Assembly: GCA_000507305.1 (NCBI GenBank)
Contig: DF239905.1
Coordinates: forward strand, 62,001 to 126,000
Direction of reading: 5' to 3'
Origin: Breviolum minutum Mf 1.05b.01
Taxonomy: Eukaryota > Sar > Dinophyceae > Suessiales > Symbiodiniaceae
DNA length: 64,000 bases
In this document: piece by piece, positions 1-12,010 of the stretch
Position numbering within the stretch: position 1 is the stretch's first letter
Layout: the number at the start of each line of letters is the position of its first letter
The notes under the pieces: generated by a model
Databases searched by the model: none
What the model saw: only the letters and a program-made list of their open reading frames with translations
What the model was told of the DNA's origin: nothing
Program-made: the position numbers and the translations under genes

Positions 1-413
1 ATCTAAAATACGTCCATGTAAAAAGATGCAAAAAGGATCACCAAAAATATCAAAAGGTACTGATTTAGGAATACACCAATACTTTTTCCATGTAAACTTG
101 AATCATTTACTTCTCAAATGTACCATCGTTTCATGAAGCTTTTGACGCACATGTACCTTTTTTTTGTGAGGGATCCTTGGAGGCCCCTTCATTTCCACAA
201 CGTCAGATCATTTTGAAATAATTATCCTCGAAGTGTTGCCATTGATGCAAAGTTGTCACCAAAAAAGATCGAAACGGTATCTCCACCTTGATGATTACTT
301 GTATAATTTTGAATCAACCTCCCACATGAAACCTACAACCGATTGCATGACTGGGTGGGGTATGTATATAGATCCAATAATATATATATATATTTATATA
401 CAGTAATAGATAC

Positions 414-511
414 CTGGTAGGTGGTTTCAACCCATCTGAAAAATATTAGTCAAAATGGGAATCTTCCCCAACTAGGGGTGAAAATAAAAAATATTTGAAA
501 CCACGACCTAG
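414..511. repeat. Family B palindromic element
   Basis: About 98 bp with ends GTAGGTGGTTTCAACC and TTTGAAACCACGACCTA. The inner sequence CATCTGAAAAATATTAGTCA recurs in all family B copies. Confidence 0.6.
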
Positions 512-561
512 ATACTGCAGGTACCCCCCCCCCATATAATGAAGCTGATTGTAAGTTTTTA

Positions 562-620
562 TTGTTTTTTTCTCAGATCAACTTCCATAAACTCCTGGAT
601 GACATCAAAACCAAGAGGTA
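562..620. other. Possible small exon, strand uncertain
   Basis: On the plus strand, 577-617 has a pyrimidine-rich CAG acceptor, an open reading INFHKLLDDIKTKR and a GTAAAC donor. On the minus strand the same bases read LGFDVIQEFMEVDL. Since a minus-strand gene runs through here, the plus reading would have to be nested or accidental. I cannot decide, and neither reading matches PWP1 clearly. Confidence 0.2.
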
Positions 621-760
621 AACTGGCATGACACCCTTCCGTACAACCAACAGCAAGTGAATCCGCGCCCAAAAAAAAATGACACCCAACAAAAAAGCAA
701 ATCCGGGATCTGGACAACTGGACAACTTTGCTTCCATTTTTTCAGGGGCGAAATTGCTGC

Positions 761-862
761 TACACCCAGGAAGATTAACATGGAACCTGAGAATACGGCC
801 CCCTGGAGGAAAATCATCTTCCGAACCATCATGTTCAGGTTCTATGTCAATCTTTGGGGAAG
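761..862. repeat. Family A palindromic element
   Basis: Arms TACACCCAGGAAGATTAACA and the imperfect reverse complement near 840-860; non-coding. It lies inside the PWP1-like gene region. Confidence 0.55.
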
Positions 863-1005
863 TTTTTAGGGAGTGTGAACGTTCGAAAAAAAAACGCTTG
901 ACCTCCATTTCTGATCAGACTTTATATAGTATATCATCCCAGCTCTAAATTGCTCGCTGAATCCCATGACAGGGGGGTCATTTATGTAACACCAATCCGA
1001 ATAAT

Positions 1006-1111
1006 TACACCCCGGAAAACTAACATATCCCCTGAAAATCAACGGTTGCAAGATGACATGTCCTTTTGAAATGGTCCCTTTTTGGGGGACATGTTAAGTT
1101 TTTTGGGGGGC
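1006..1111. repeat. Family A palindromic element
   Basis: Arms TACACCCCGGAAAACTAACA and its complement ending at a GGGGGG run; a spacer of about 40 bp. Its arms closely resemble those of 60934-61038. Confidence 0.55.
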
Positions 1112-1400
1112 AAGAATGAACAAAATCCTTCACAATTATCATTCTTTGATCCTTCCAATATGGCAAAGTTCAAATGATCCCACATTCTCGCTGCCCAACG
1201 ATCCTCACTGTTCAAAACTATTTGAAACCCACCAAAATGTGTATTTGAATATTTATATATATATATATCAAACTTTAAATTACGGACCTTCACCTTCACA
1301 CCTTCCCCAACTTGAACCTCATCCCTGCATCCATCGGATCCTCTAAGCCAGGCACAGCACCCGGAGCAATACGAGCAGCTCTGCTGCCTGCAGCACTCAC

Positions 1401-2279
1401 CATATCTCCATGAGCTTCACGCATGGCTTCATCTTCCTCAGCCTCCTGGAGGTGGGGATTTTTTTGTTGGTTGTTAAAGATATACAGGAAACCAGGAAAC
1501 CTTGGGGAGACCCGAAGATGGGGATATATATGTATATAATATATAGCTTGTATTGATTTATAACTTCAATTGGGGGGGTTGTTTTTTTTCGTGAAATGAT
1601 GTCAAGTTTGGGGGATGCTTTTTGGTTAGTATTGTGGATATTATACTAAACCCCGTATATACAATTTTCACGAATTAGATACCACGGAATTATGCTATGT
1701 TTGAAAGAAGGTATACTATTTAATTCACCGTTACTTTGGGTATCCATATTCATTTTTCCCTCAGATTTTTCTTTCGTTAAGATCATCCTTTCTCTCATTT
1801 ATCATGGGAATCATTTGGTTCTGGTCCAAAAAAAGTTGCATGGCATACCTTCTGGCCAAAATGTCAAATCATATTTCACCAACCTTCCCACTGATTCAGC
1901 CTGTTTATACGCTGGAGAGTTCCCAAGGCAACTGCTGCGTCCCCGAGGTTCACCAACCAATATTTCACCAACCAATATTTCACTTAACCCATAGATTTCC
2001 CTGAAACTAACATAGCCCCTGAAAATAGGCCATCCCAAAAGGAAACTAGTATTCCAACCATCCATTTTCAGGTGCTATGTTAGTTTCAGGGAGGGTAGAT
2101 TTCCCTGAAAATTTCAAGGGATTTCCCTTTCCCAAAAACGCTACCAACAACCAACGTTTCTGGGGGCCCTGGGCCCAGGTCACCATCCAAACAACCATCG
2201 GCTCCTGTCCACCATCCAAGCGTCCATTGTAGATGCCACGTGGCAACCAAGCAACACAGGTTACAGCAGTCTTCTCCAT
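1401..2279 (-). CDS. PWP1: PWP1-like WD-repeat protein, 5' end (partial)
   Basis: The start codon is taken at 2279-2277. The first exon encodes MEKTAVTCVAWLPRG (to about 2235), closely matching the N-terminus of periodic tryptophan protein 1, a nucleolar WD40 protein of ribosome biogenesis, where a short Met segment leads into VTCVAWV and a Gly. A second exon at 1445-1401 has a CAG acceptor and a perfect GTGAGT donor; it encodes the acidic EAEEDEAMREAHGDM, fitting the acidic stretch after the PWP1 N-terminus. The donor of exon 1 is not resolved. The WD repeats would lie beyond the left edge. The gene starts about 360 bp after the stop of gene K on the same strand. Identification rests on about 12 N-terminal residues plus the acidic exon. 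Confidence 0.5.
1996..2097. repeat. Family A palindromic element
   Basis: Arms CCCTGAAACTAACATAGCC and the reverse complement; spacer contains CCCAAAAGGAAA as in several other copies. It lies in the first intron of the PWP1-like gene. Confidence 0.6.
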
Positions 2280-2640
2280 GAGGTTCACAGGAGTCAGGTG
2301 GTTTTTGTGGGTTTTTTTCGTGGGTGGAAAATGTGAAAAAATGTCGTCATTTTTTTTAGGATCATGAATGAGAAAATTTATATGATGAGGGTCATGATGT
2401 GACTTGCTTGGAATATGGAGTTGATTTGTTGTTGGTTGGTTGGTTCTATTGTTTTTTGTTCAAAGTTCATTGGATTTTCGGTGTCTCTAGCTTGTAATTT
2501 CAACCACTTTAACAGATTGGTACATCATCCCGAAACAAGGCTGAACATCAGTTTCAAAAACCAAACAAGCCTAAATCTACAGCAAAATTTGAAAAGAATA
2601 CATCGATTGATTATTCAATATAGTATCCAAACAAATCTAT

Positions 2641-5600
2641 CTACATCAATATCCAAACCTTATATCCAATCCAATGTTCACCCATTTGCACCAATCTTAT
2701 CCATGGATCTCTCGCTTCGAGTTCCAGCTTTTGGTTGCGTTTCCGAGTGAAAAAAAAAAAAAAAACGGCGCGGGCGTTTCGGCGGGTCGTTCCGATCTCG
2801 GCGACTTTGACAAGTAGAGAATGGTTGAAACATCATGTCATAATGGAAATGTGAAGTTGCTCTAGCTCAGAATCATTTTTATGTAGCTTTTTAGTTCTTG
2901 AATTTCAAGAAATTCACTCTCAAAAAGGAGAAAAAGTGAGGTGGTTTGAACTTAGCTTGCAAAGCAACCTGGCAACCGCGCGCCACCTGCAACCAACCTC
3001 CCCCCCAAACATAAAAATTTGAATATGTTTCAAGCGATGAATCACAAAATCCTTTATTTTTTTAACAAGGTTTTTACATCTTTTCTGAAACCCTTCGTTG
3101 AAATTCATAAGATTTCATAAGTCTAGGTTCACACTTCCACACTTCGTGCTTCATTGCGAAATTTCAGAAGTGTTTGGTATCCACAAATGGTTCACCCGCA
3201 AACACCCTGATTCCAACGAAATCCAGCAAGCACCAGTGATAACTAGTTGTCCGAAAATTCTTCCGTCTACAATGATATCATGTTTTTAAAGCCAGGATTA
3301 GCCGCATTTAGGTGTACTTTATTTGGATTAACTTAAGATAGTTGGACTAAGACAGTCACCAATGCATTCAACAAAAAATCTCCACTTAGCAAATCTGCAA
3401 TTGTGACCTTTTTTTTGGGATGATGAAATTGCTGTCCAATTTAAAGGTTGGAGAGGTGACCTACAAAGGACCTGGGGATCCAAATTGGTCAACTTTGAAT
3501 CAACACCTGCGTTGGGTGTAAACCAAAATAAGCTCAGGTGGTTTCCTATGTTGGGCAGGCGTACCCTATAGGGTTCGAACGCTTTTTGGGGAAAAACACC
3601 ATGCACCACAAACGTCCGGCTGGAAAATCACCATTGTTTTTTTAAACAGATACATCTTCAATGGTTATTTTCAATTGTATTCAATTGTTATCTTGGTTCA
3701 TCTTAGGTCCTGTTAGTTCATGTTAGGTAAACAAACAAAACACAGGAAACATGCCGTGCCACCATTTCGGCAAGCAAAAAAAAACCACCTCTTTCAGATC
3801 GTCTTTCCATTGAACCAACTCCACTGCTGTGACTTCCTGCAACTCCTGGAGTGGTGAAGATGGCCATGAGATGGTCAGATGGGGATGGTAGTAAGATACA
3901 AATATCCATCCAGCAGTGGTTAAACAAACTGAGAATCTTTAAACACACAAAGAAAAGGAGCCAACAAACAGCTCTTTAGAAAACGGTGAACAGGTTTATT
4001 TTGTTTCCTATGTTTTCAGGCACCTAGAAAGGTGTTTTTGGTTGAAAAGAAGTGTTACAGTATGAGCTGCAAAGAAAAATATGTGTTTCTTTATGGCACC
4101 GCAACCTACACTGACGCCCTAGCTTGGATGTTTGCTTCGGAGATTACCCGGTGTGTCAATATCAAGCTGCGGGTCCAGCAGGCTTGGATCATTTCTTAGT
4201 ATTTCAATCATCATGTTTGGGCTCAAGTAGTTAGTTTGAAACATGTGACACAAAAGGCATAGTTACATGTCAGTTACATAATATAGCTTAACAACGTATA
4301 TATACATATTTTCAAATACAGATACGTATAATTACATATATCAATTATATAATCCTAATAATAATCCACAACAGATCCTACACATCAACCCACAATAATG
4401 GTGGGCATTATCTGGGGGTAACTAGTATCCACTGTCCACGAGTGTTTTGATAGGAATGTTGTTTAAATATATATGTTTAAATAGGAATGTAAATAGGTCA
4501 ATGCGAATCATCCAAAAACAAAAAAAAACAATAGGATCCAACCCTACCAAAGAAGACTCGTCTTAGGGGGAACCATAAACTGCCCCTTCCGTGATTTCGT
4601 CTTCGGATACGGGGGAACCGTTTTGGATATCTGTCATCCACTTCAAGCAGTTGAGGGACTTGGATGTGATGACCGTTTTTTCGGGAAGTTGAGGGACGAC
4701 TTCTCGAAGGAATCCGATTTTTCACCACCAACGGATTCACCCACCAACTAATTGTTGGGCGATTTTTGCCGGTGAACAAAAATGTAGTGAAAACATTGAC
4801 ACCAATGTTAAGCACAGGAGCCTAAACTCAAGACTCTGCCAGGGTGACACATTCCAAAATGTTGTGGCTGTCAAAATTGTTTGAAATAAAACTTACTTCA
4901 GCTTGATACTTTCTCACGCTCTTTTACAAAAAAAAATATGTATCTCTATAAATTTATGAATATAAAAAATATGTCCAAAAAACAATCCCACTGGACTAGT
5001 AAATGAATTCTTAACTCTTGGGGATCCCTTACTAAAATCTACTAAGACCCCATAATGTCATCCTACTTGTAGTAGTGACTTCACATTTCCCGCTACCAGG
5101 TAGAACACCCCCCCCCCTCCCCAAATACCCCGAAACCTGGCATCGTCGAGATTTAGCACCAAGAAATCCTAAGACCACCTTGGTCAAAGGTCTGGCCCAG
5201 GCAGTTTTTTTTTCCTCAACCCAACCTTCCAAGGGAAACGTAAAACGGCAAACATTCTCTCACTGAAACTGAAACCCGAAGTTGTATTAGGATAGCAATG
5301 CTGCTATTCACCCCAGACTCTTGGTAGAGATTTTCCAGAGATCCAGGTTGCGTCTGACTCTGACTACAGGTGGATCAATCATGATAATGCCGGGATCCTG
5401 CATTTCTATAGCAATGAGCCATGAAATATTTCGAAACTCAATGTACTCCGTGCAGGGGGTGTGAAATAGTATTATGTAATCAAACTGATTATAAAAAGTA
5501 TCATGTACTATGCAATCATAGAATAGGGTACGTTTCGAACATCTAATTCTCTATCAAAGTTGATAGCAAATGTATGCAAATGTTATCAAGACAGAAACAT

Positions 5601-5818
5601 ATAGTTGTACAATTTTACCAAAAATCAAGAGTCACAAAATATTGGTAGAATTCGGTAATACAGATCAAACTCCTTTTCGGGGGAGGGTTATGTAGTGATT
5701 AGTGGTACACCTCAGCAATCATTGGGTGTTCGTTCCCCAAGTGAAATGCCCAGTGAAAAGATATATGCAGTGCAGTTTATCAATTATCTTGCACCTAACT
5801 CTCTAAAAGAAAAAAATC

Positions 5819-5904
<86 letters not shown>

Positions 5905-8900
5905 CCCCTCCACTTTGACACAGAGAGGTCTCCAAACATTGGCTGCTCTGTTAGCCTCCAAGGCATACCTGCAAAACCGCCGGTTGGTCGACCCGGGGGT
6001 GGAATTTTTGGATCCAAAAAACTCCATCGACACGAGTCGCGCGTTCTTTTGAGCTCCAGAAAGCTCTTAGTTGTAAGTTGTAGATTTGAGATTTTCGGAT
6101 GAAACATGAAAATCGCCCAAACATGGGCTGGGCTGGAATATTGCGACTATACCCAAAATGAAAGTAGCGACCTCCAATGCACCTGTTTTTCGCAAAAATG
6201 TTGGAAAAAATTACAGCCCACAGCATCCACGTATGGTATATTCACCCACATTTACTAGAAAAATCAACCGAATATTAGGTAAATACACCATACATGCATG
6301 GTATGGGCAGGGATTTACAGGGTAATTCAATGATTTTTTGATCTAAAAAAATATTTTTGTCTGATTTATATCTGAGATTTTTTTTGACAGGCCTGCTTCG
6401 CATGGTTGCTTCCACCATGGTAGCCATGAGGAGGGCAATGGTGCCCAGCAGAAGATGAAGACCTGGTGGTCAATTCCGTTAGCCAAAAACACAGGTCGGC
6501 ATCCCGCCAAACGGGAAATCATGGAAAATCATCGACTCAAAAAGTGCCCTTTTTGGGGTGATACTGTTGATGGACAAAATCCTGCACCACCTGGGATGGT
6601 TAAAACCCTATGAATAGTGGGATAATCATCATCCTTGGTGGTGCAGGATTCCATCAACAGTATGTTAGTTTCCAGGAGGGCAATACTAAACAATCATTTT
6701 TTCCAAGAAATATCCTTGTGAGGTCCCCGCGATTTGTTTTCCAAGCACTGTGGATTTCCCAGTTGTTTCGTATAAATTCGTGTTACACAGACTCTTACAT
6801 GACCTTTTTGGGATGGTGAAAAGGTGACCCCTTCAGAGGTTCTTGGTGACCTCTAACTAGAGGGCAAAAATTTCACTTTGAATCACTTGGTGGCTTCAGT
6901 TTATGTTAAATGTAGGTACATGTTTCATGCATGGATTTGGGCAGCGGCTAAAAGATTTTGAAAGCATTTCTCTGCCCTCAGAATTCACATGGGAACCTCA
7001 CAAGGATGATGATCCAAAAAGGCATCTCTGTTTCCAAAGAAAAAATCATGTTTAGATTCTATGAGTTACATAAGTTTTCAAGATTTTTCTTTGTTTGCCC
7101 TATTAAACAACCAAAAAAAACACGGCATAGCCTTAGCTTGCATTGATTACTCGTGTTGTTTTGTCCACCTTCGAGAAGCCAAGACACTCTCTTCCCAAAA
7201 GGGCCTGATCAAAAGAGGGTTTTTGCGATGAAACCGATGAAACCCAAACTTTCGAACTAACAGTTTAGCAGTGCGTTTCTTTTTGCGTGCGTATATAAAA
7301 AAAGAAGAAAAACCGGTGGATAATTGTGTGAATTTTCTGTTGCGGTGTTAGAAGTTACACGATTCTCCCATCCCAATATGTTCTTCTTTGAGACTTTGAG
7401 AGTTAAACAACGGGATTTATACGCAAGAACAACTTGGCCTGGATGTAAAAAACATGGATAGTTGTTGTTCGTTTTTGTTTGCCCATTTAAGTTGGCTTGA
7501 ACCACCTTGCTCCTCATGCTCCAAAAATATCACCTGGATTTCCTTGGTTGGGAAAATTTGGAAATTCCAACTTTCATCGTCTTAAGTTGCTTCCATGCAC
7601 TAGAAATCCGGTGGAACAAAAAAGAATATGGATCTCCCTACGACATATATATATATATATATACATATATATGTATACAGTATATCTATATATATATGTA
7701 CATATCATCCTTCATATTCTTTTTTGGCAAAAATCCATTGAGAGATTTTTGTGAAGTATTTCACAAACTCCACGAAACTCCAAATAAGTTGCCCTCTGCA
7801 AACTTCAAAGGAGCAAGATGATGGTGTTCGTCCTGATTTCAATTTACCATGGCTGAAACCACCTTTCACGCAAGAAAAAGCCCTTTTGTCCAAGTGCAAA
7901 ATGTTAGTTCTCGTCGTTCTATAGCAATTCAATATATGGGTCAGACGGAAAGTGTAACCAAGTGGAACTGTGGAACCCTGCCAACATCAGTTCCAATAGC
8001 AAATAAAAATGATGTTTCTACTCCACAATAGCTGGACCTGTTTATCTTTTTGTAACCGGTGTGGTCACCATTTTCCCCAAACGACCCTCCCAAAACACAC
8101 CCATTGGCACCTAGACACCCAGGGCTCTAAAAACCTGCAACAAAACAGGGAGTCGAAGACGAAGGACCCACGGAACAAAACGGGGGAGAAATACACAACA
8201 AATTGTAAGTAGAGTGTGTTTTTTTTTCAAATGATTTTCCAGGATTTCATACATTTACATCCCAAGTAAAATGATGTTCTTTTGTTAGTTAACGGCACGC
8301 CAAAAACTGTGATAGTCATGGCATTGTAGAAACCTTTTTGTCTTACTTCTATCTCATTTGATTTCCAAGTTGGCCTTCAAAGGCTGGGCCTCCAGATTTT
8401 TAACCTCCAAGTTCTCTGAAAACTTTTTTTTTTGGGGGGGGGGAGGTTCCATGGTATTTTAAAACGATTTAAACCTACCTTTAGGAGAGGATAGGTGTGG
8501 GTATTTCAATGATATATCTTGATTTATCGTCACTAGAAATAGAAGTGGACCTCTGGTCCCAGGTAGACTTCAACACTCATCACCTGAGAAGCGTACGAAA
8601 CATTGACGTCTACCCAGCAAGGTCGTTGTTTTATTGATTCGGAATATCTATATTTATAAAAATTGAACTTTGTATATTTTGAATCGGTTTAACAAACTGC
8701 GGACATGGCTAATACCTTTCCATGCTATTTGGGGTCTATGCTGGTATGTGTTATGGGGTTCTTGAAAAAACACCCTGACAATTGGGCGAACGGATGCCGA
8801 AAATCCATGGTTTGCTCTCAAGAAAACAAGGTATTTCCATTCAAGAAACTAATTATCTATGCCTCAGGGTCGTAAACACTTTTTTAATGAGCCCCGAAAA

Positions 8901-10387
8901 AAAAAAAAAAAAACTCCTACTTTCCATTATACTGGTTGGTTAAATAGGGATCCTTGTAACGGTTTATTCAAATCCCTATATACCTGGGTAGCATAAATCC
9001 TGCATATATACCCTAAACAACCATGCTCTTTTTTCATTGCTCAAATGAAGACCCTTTCAAAAAATCATTGAACCTACAAATCAACAACTTGGTTCCGGAG
9101 TTCCCCTGGGTGGTGTTTCGGAGTTTCTTCCTCCAAGGACCACCGGAATTTGTCAGAAAAACTTCCAACAAGCCCCGAGTGGCACAAGAAACCTATGAAG
9201 GGTTCATTGAAATACTCCCTTCAAAAAAAAAATGCAAAACATGTTGAGTAATGATACCTAATTATTATGGCTTTCGTGGCTATACCCCCAGCGATCAGTG
9301 GTGGGTTATCTATTTCTGGTACTTCATGTGCAACCATGGGACCCCAAAAACAATGGAAAAATGAGGGTTTGAAAATTTCAAACCCCAAAAATATCTGTTG
9401 TAAATGTAAAAACCTTCAGGTTTTGTTGGGTTCCAATCAGGTTCCCCAGGACCCCCCGATCTCCATAAATGCCAGGCAACAGTAGCGCAAAGCCAACATT
9501 GCCCAAGACCGCCAGCAATGCTAAGGTTAAACCTCCAAAGGAAAATTATGGTCCAATGGTTTTGGGGTAAGGTCGCCGGGCCTTGTGTCAGCGTTTCTTT
9601 TAACCAACCAAAAAATCCACTTCATTTCCACCATGAGACCGAAAATGGCCCAAGTGAATAGGGGCAAATCAATTCTGAACCAATTAAACTTCCATGATTT
9701 TTTGTTCAAAAGGTTAATTTTCACGGGTGTTCAAAATTCTTCAAGAACGCCAAAATGCGTCAGACAAATATATAAATATCACGCATCTCTAGGTTGGTTG
9801 GTGGTTTTTTCCTCAGGGGTGAAATATTACCCAATCATATGACGTTTTGTAATGCCAGATTCGGCCAGCCATGAAAAATTCGGCTGCAGGTCACAGTTCT
9901 TTTCCGAGACCGGCCTCTGAGCATAACAGTTGCCTAACAAATAAAAGGTTGGAATCCTAGTGGTACCAGATGCTACTGGCGGAGTACCACACTGCCGCTA
10001 CACCGGGCACGTTTCGGGATTTTGTGGTGAAAGTTAAAAACGGCGGCTTCCCGGATCATAAAAGTTTAGAACAAATTATTTACCACTTGTGAAACAGGGT
10101 TACTGCATGCCCCAATCTATGTGTATATAAAATTATATAGATATATGTGTTACCTTCCCTCAGACTAACATGGCCCCTGAAAATGAATTGTTGGAAGATG
10201 AATTTCCTTTCGGGAAGGCTTATTTTCAGGGGCTATGTTAGTTTCACAAAGGGTAAGATGGCCGATTTTTTTCACACATCTCTTTGATAATGTCTTTGGA
10301 TCGACAGAAATCTATCTACCAAAACCGTGCTACGGTGATACCTCACGACTCGCTACGTTGTCGGAAAAATTTGAGGCTGCGCGCCAT
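2641..10387 (-). CDS. Gene K: multi-exon gene, unknown function
   Basis: About twenty exons can be chained with mostly consistent phase: 10387-10357 (start, MARSLKFFRQ), 9997-9967, 9914-9831, 9532-9453, 9315-9258, 9161-9089, 8740-8716, 8609-8551, 8134-8119, 7795-7769; after an unresolved gap, 6462-6389, 6182-6153, 6065-5969, 5397-5312, 5191-5137, 4867-4828, 4702-4581, 3845-3789, 3492-3472 and 2727-2641 (stop TAG at 2643-2641). Short readable blocks include FNLSIAGGLGQCWLCATVAW, DPGIIMIDPPVVRVRRNLDL and ELQEVTAVELVQWKDDLKE. The left block (6462 to 2641) keeps phase almost throughout. A GC-rich candidate exon at 2804-2767 is not placed. The two blocks could be separate genes. The N-terminal part is moderately hydrophobic, but no family is recognised. 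Confidence 0.5.
4581..4702 (-). CDS. Gene K internal exon
   Basis: 122-nt exon containing VVPQLPEKTVITSKSLNCLK and WMTDIQNGSPVSEDEITEGA, with strong codon structure. Phase is kept from 4867-4828 and into 3845-3789. The C-terminal part is acidic. No domain recognised. Confidence 0.6.
5817..5905. repeat. (CAA)n microsatellite
   Basis: Uninterrupted trinucleotide array in a gene K intron. The long poly-Gln, poly-Leu and poly-Cys readings across it are artefacts. Confidence 0.95.
5969..6065 (-). CDS. Gene K internal exon
   Basis: Well-supported 97-nt exon. It reads AFWSSKERATRVDG and then VFWIQKFHPRVDQPAVLQ, has an AAG acceptor at 6066-6068 and a GTATGC donor. It receives two bases from exon 6182-6153 and hands phase 0 to 5397-5312, across an intron that carries the AAC microsatellite at 5817-5905. 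Confidence 0.6.
6561..6664. repeat. Palindromic element, fourth family
   Basis: ATACTGTTGATGGACAAAAT and CCTGCACCACC pair with GGTGGTGCAGGATTCCATCA. A related copy lies at about 22376-22509, sharing the inner CACCTGGGATGGT; fragments with CCATCAACAG occur elsewhere. Confidence 0.55.
10151..10255. repeat. Family A palindromic element
   Basis: Inverted repeat TACCTTCCCTCAGACTAACA with right arm GGCTATGTTAGTTTC. It lies in the first intron of gene K. Confidence 0.6.
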
Positions 10388-11339
10388 AGATGTTGCTGCC
10401 GATATGTCGACAATAACCTCAGCCCAAAAGTTTGGAGAACTAGTTTTTTTGCCCTGCAAACTGCCACACATTTTGGAAAGATTTCTTTACACCAATAGCA
10501 GACCATCTTTTATACCCATCCCCATGACAACTGATATACTTATATGTACATTGTAATTACCATACAAAATCAACCCAAACTGTAAGAAAATATCACCAGT
10601 GCCATGGATCCTAGGGGGTTACGTGATAACGGGATCTCAAAATTCATTTTTCAATCCGGGCAATTCGAAGTTTCCTTGCACATGCCTCGCAGAAAACTGG
10701 CCATAGTTCACAATGAGTATCACCCTCGCCTCACTGTAGGACCAATGGTAATGGTACCACAAAACTCCCGCCCCACAAAAAAACTTTCTATATATATAAA
10801 TAAAAAAAATATATATAATATATATTTGGTCACACACACCCCAAGATCTACCTAAGTCATTGCACGCAAGCTTTTCTATATCCATTTTGCCTGCAATTTT
10901 GATAATGACCTCAAATCATTGATATGTTGCAAAACACGGTAAAACGCAATATATTTCTACATGCATACATCCAAGTTGTCAAAAAACCACCTGTTTTCGA
11001 CGTGTTTTTTACAATTTCGGCGCTGCCACTGCAAAATGCTTCAAGCTTGAGCAAGAACTATAGAGTTTTCTCAAATATTTGAGTATAGTACCGCATAGTC
11101 TGCAAGTTTTGGAAAATTCGGTGGCTCGGGGAAATAGTAGATTGCGGTCAATCTTGTTTGGCACGTGAGTCACTGATGTTGTTCTCTGTTGGGCTTGATG
11201 CTTTGCAGCGTGCCAACATAAAGTAACTGGTGACTGACACATCGACCTACAAGCAAACAAGTCCGCATCGCATGCCAGGAAGCGTATAGAAAGACTATGA
11301 GCAACATAGATGAGCACAATTTAGCTTCAGTACGTAGTC
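10388..11339. other. Spacer between gene K and the decayed P-loop element
   Basis: Nothing firm. AT repeats at about 10790-10830; a minus-strand open stretch at 11009-11317 without coding pattern, possibly the decayed end of the mobile element. Confidence 0.4.
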
Positions 11340-12010
11340 TACCGAATTAAATTTAAGGCCATGCGATGTTTGTTTTTACACGCTGTCTGTTGTATGCGGA
11401 GGTGAGCCAAGGAGCTCGGACGGCATTCGCGGAGAAAACGCTAATGGAAGAGCCTCCGGAAGAGGTGGTGTCTGAGGTTTCATCGTTGCCATCGGTTGGA
11501 TTCGCTGCTGGATCATACTGATTGTCAACAACGATGCGAAGTTAATGCTGGACAAACTTGGCAGCCGTCCACCTAACCTTTCTTTCAGAATGGTTTCTTG
11601 ATCGCCGGCTCATTCCCGAACGCCTTCTTCTTTTTCGCAGACTCATTCCCGATCTTCCCGTCGTCGTACAAGGCAGGAGAAGATGCCTTTGAAGAAATCA
11701 AAGTCTCCATGGCAGCGCCATTGAACATCATGGCCAAGACCCCTGTCAGGGGGTCTTGCCCATCCCATGTTCCCCGAGCATCCACAAAGCATGCCCGCGA
11801 AGGAACGGAGCAATGTCTCCCAACATCTCTAGGACGGGTGGCTCAATAGCAGCAATCATCAACTCATAGCCATCGCACAAGGTAGCAAGGCAGCCATCGT
11901 TCGCCAGGCCGTCTAGGCACGCTGAACCAGTTTCTCATTCCATCCCTGGATGGTGCTGCCTTCGCAATTGATGTTGCGATGGATCCAGCAAAGCTGTTTC
12001 AGGTTGCCAC
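11340..12010 (-). pseudogene. Decayed mobile-element ORF with P-loop ATPase/helicase motif
   Basis: Minus-strand fragments in different frames line up as one broken protein: WVGGNLKQLCWIHRNI (about 12005-11960), then YELMIAAIEPPVLEMLGD and a Walker A motif in LWMLGEHGMGKTP (about 11789-11751), then after a frameshift LTGVLAMMFNGA, then YDPAANPTDGNDETSDTT (about 11520). GxxGxGKT is the P-loop signature, so an ATPase or helicase-like domain is likely. Stops and frame changes show that it is not functional. No splice structure is evident. The region is more GC-rich than its surroundings and lies between genes J and K. I believe similar P-loop ORFs recur in dinoflagellate genomes, but could not check. 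Confidence 0.5.
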
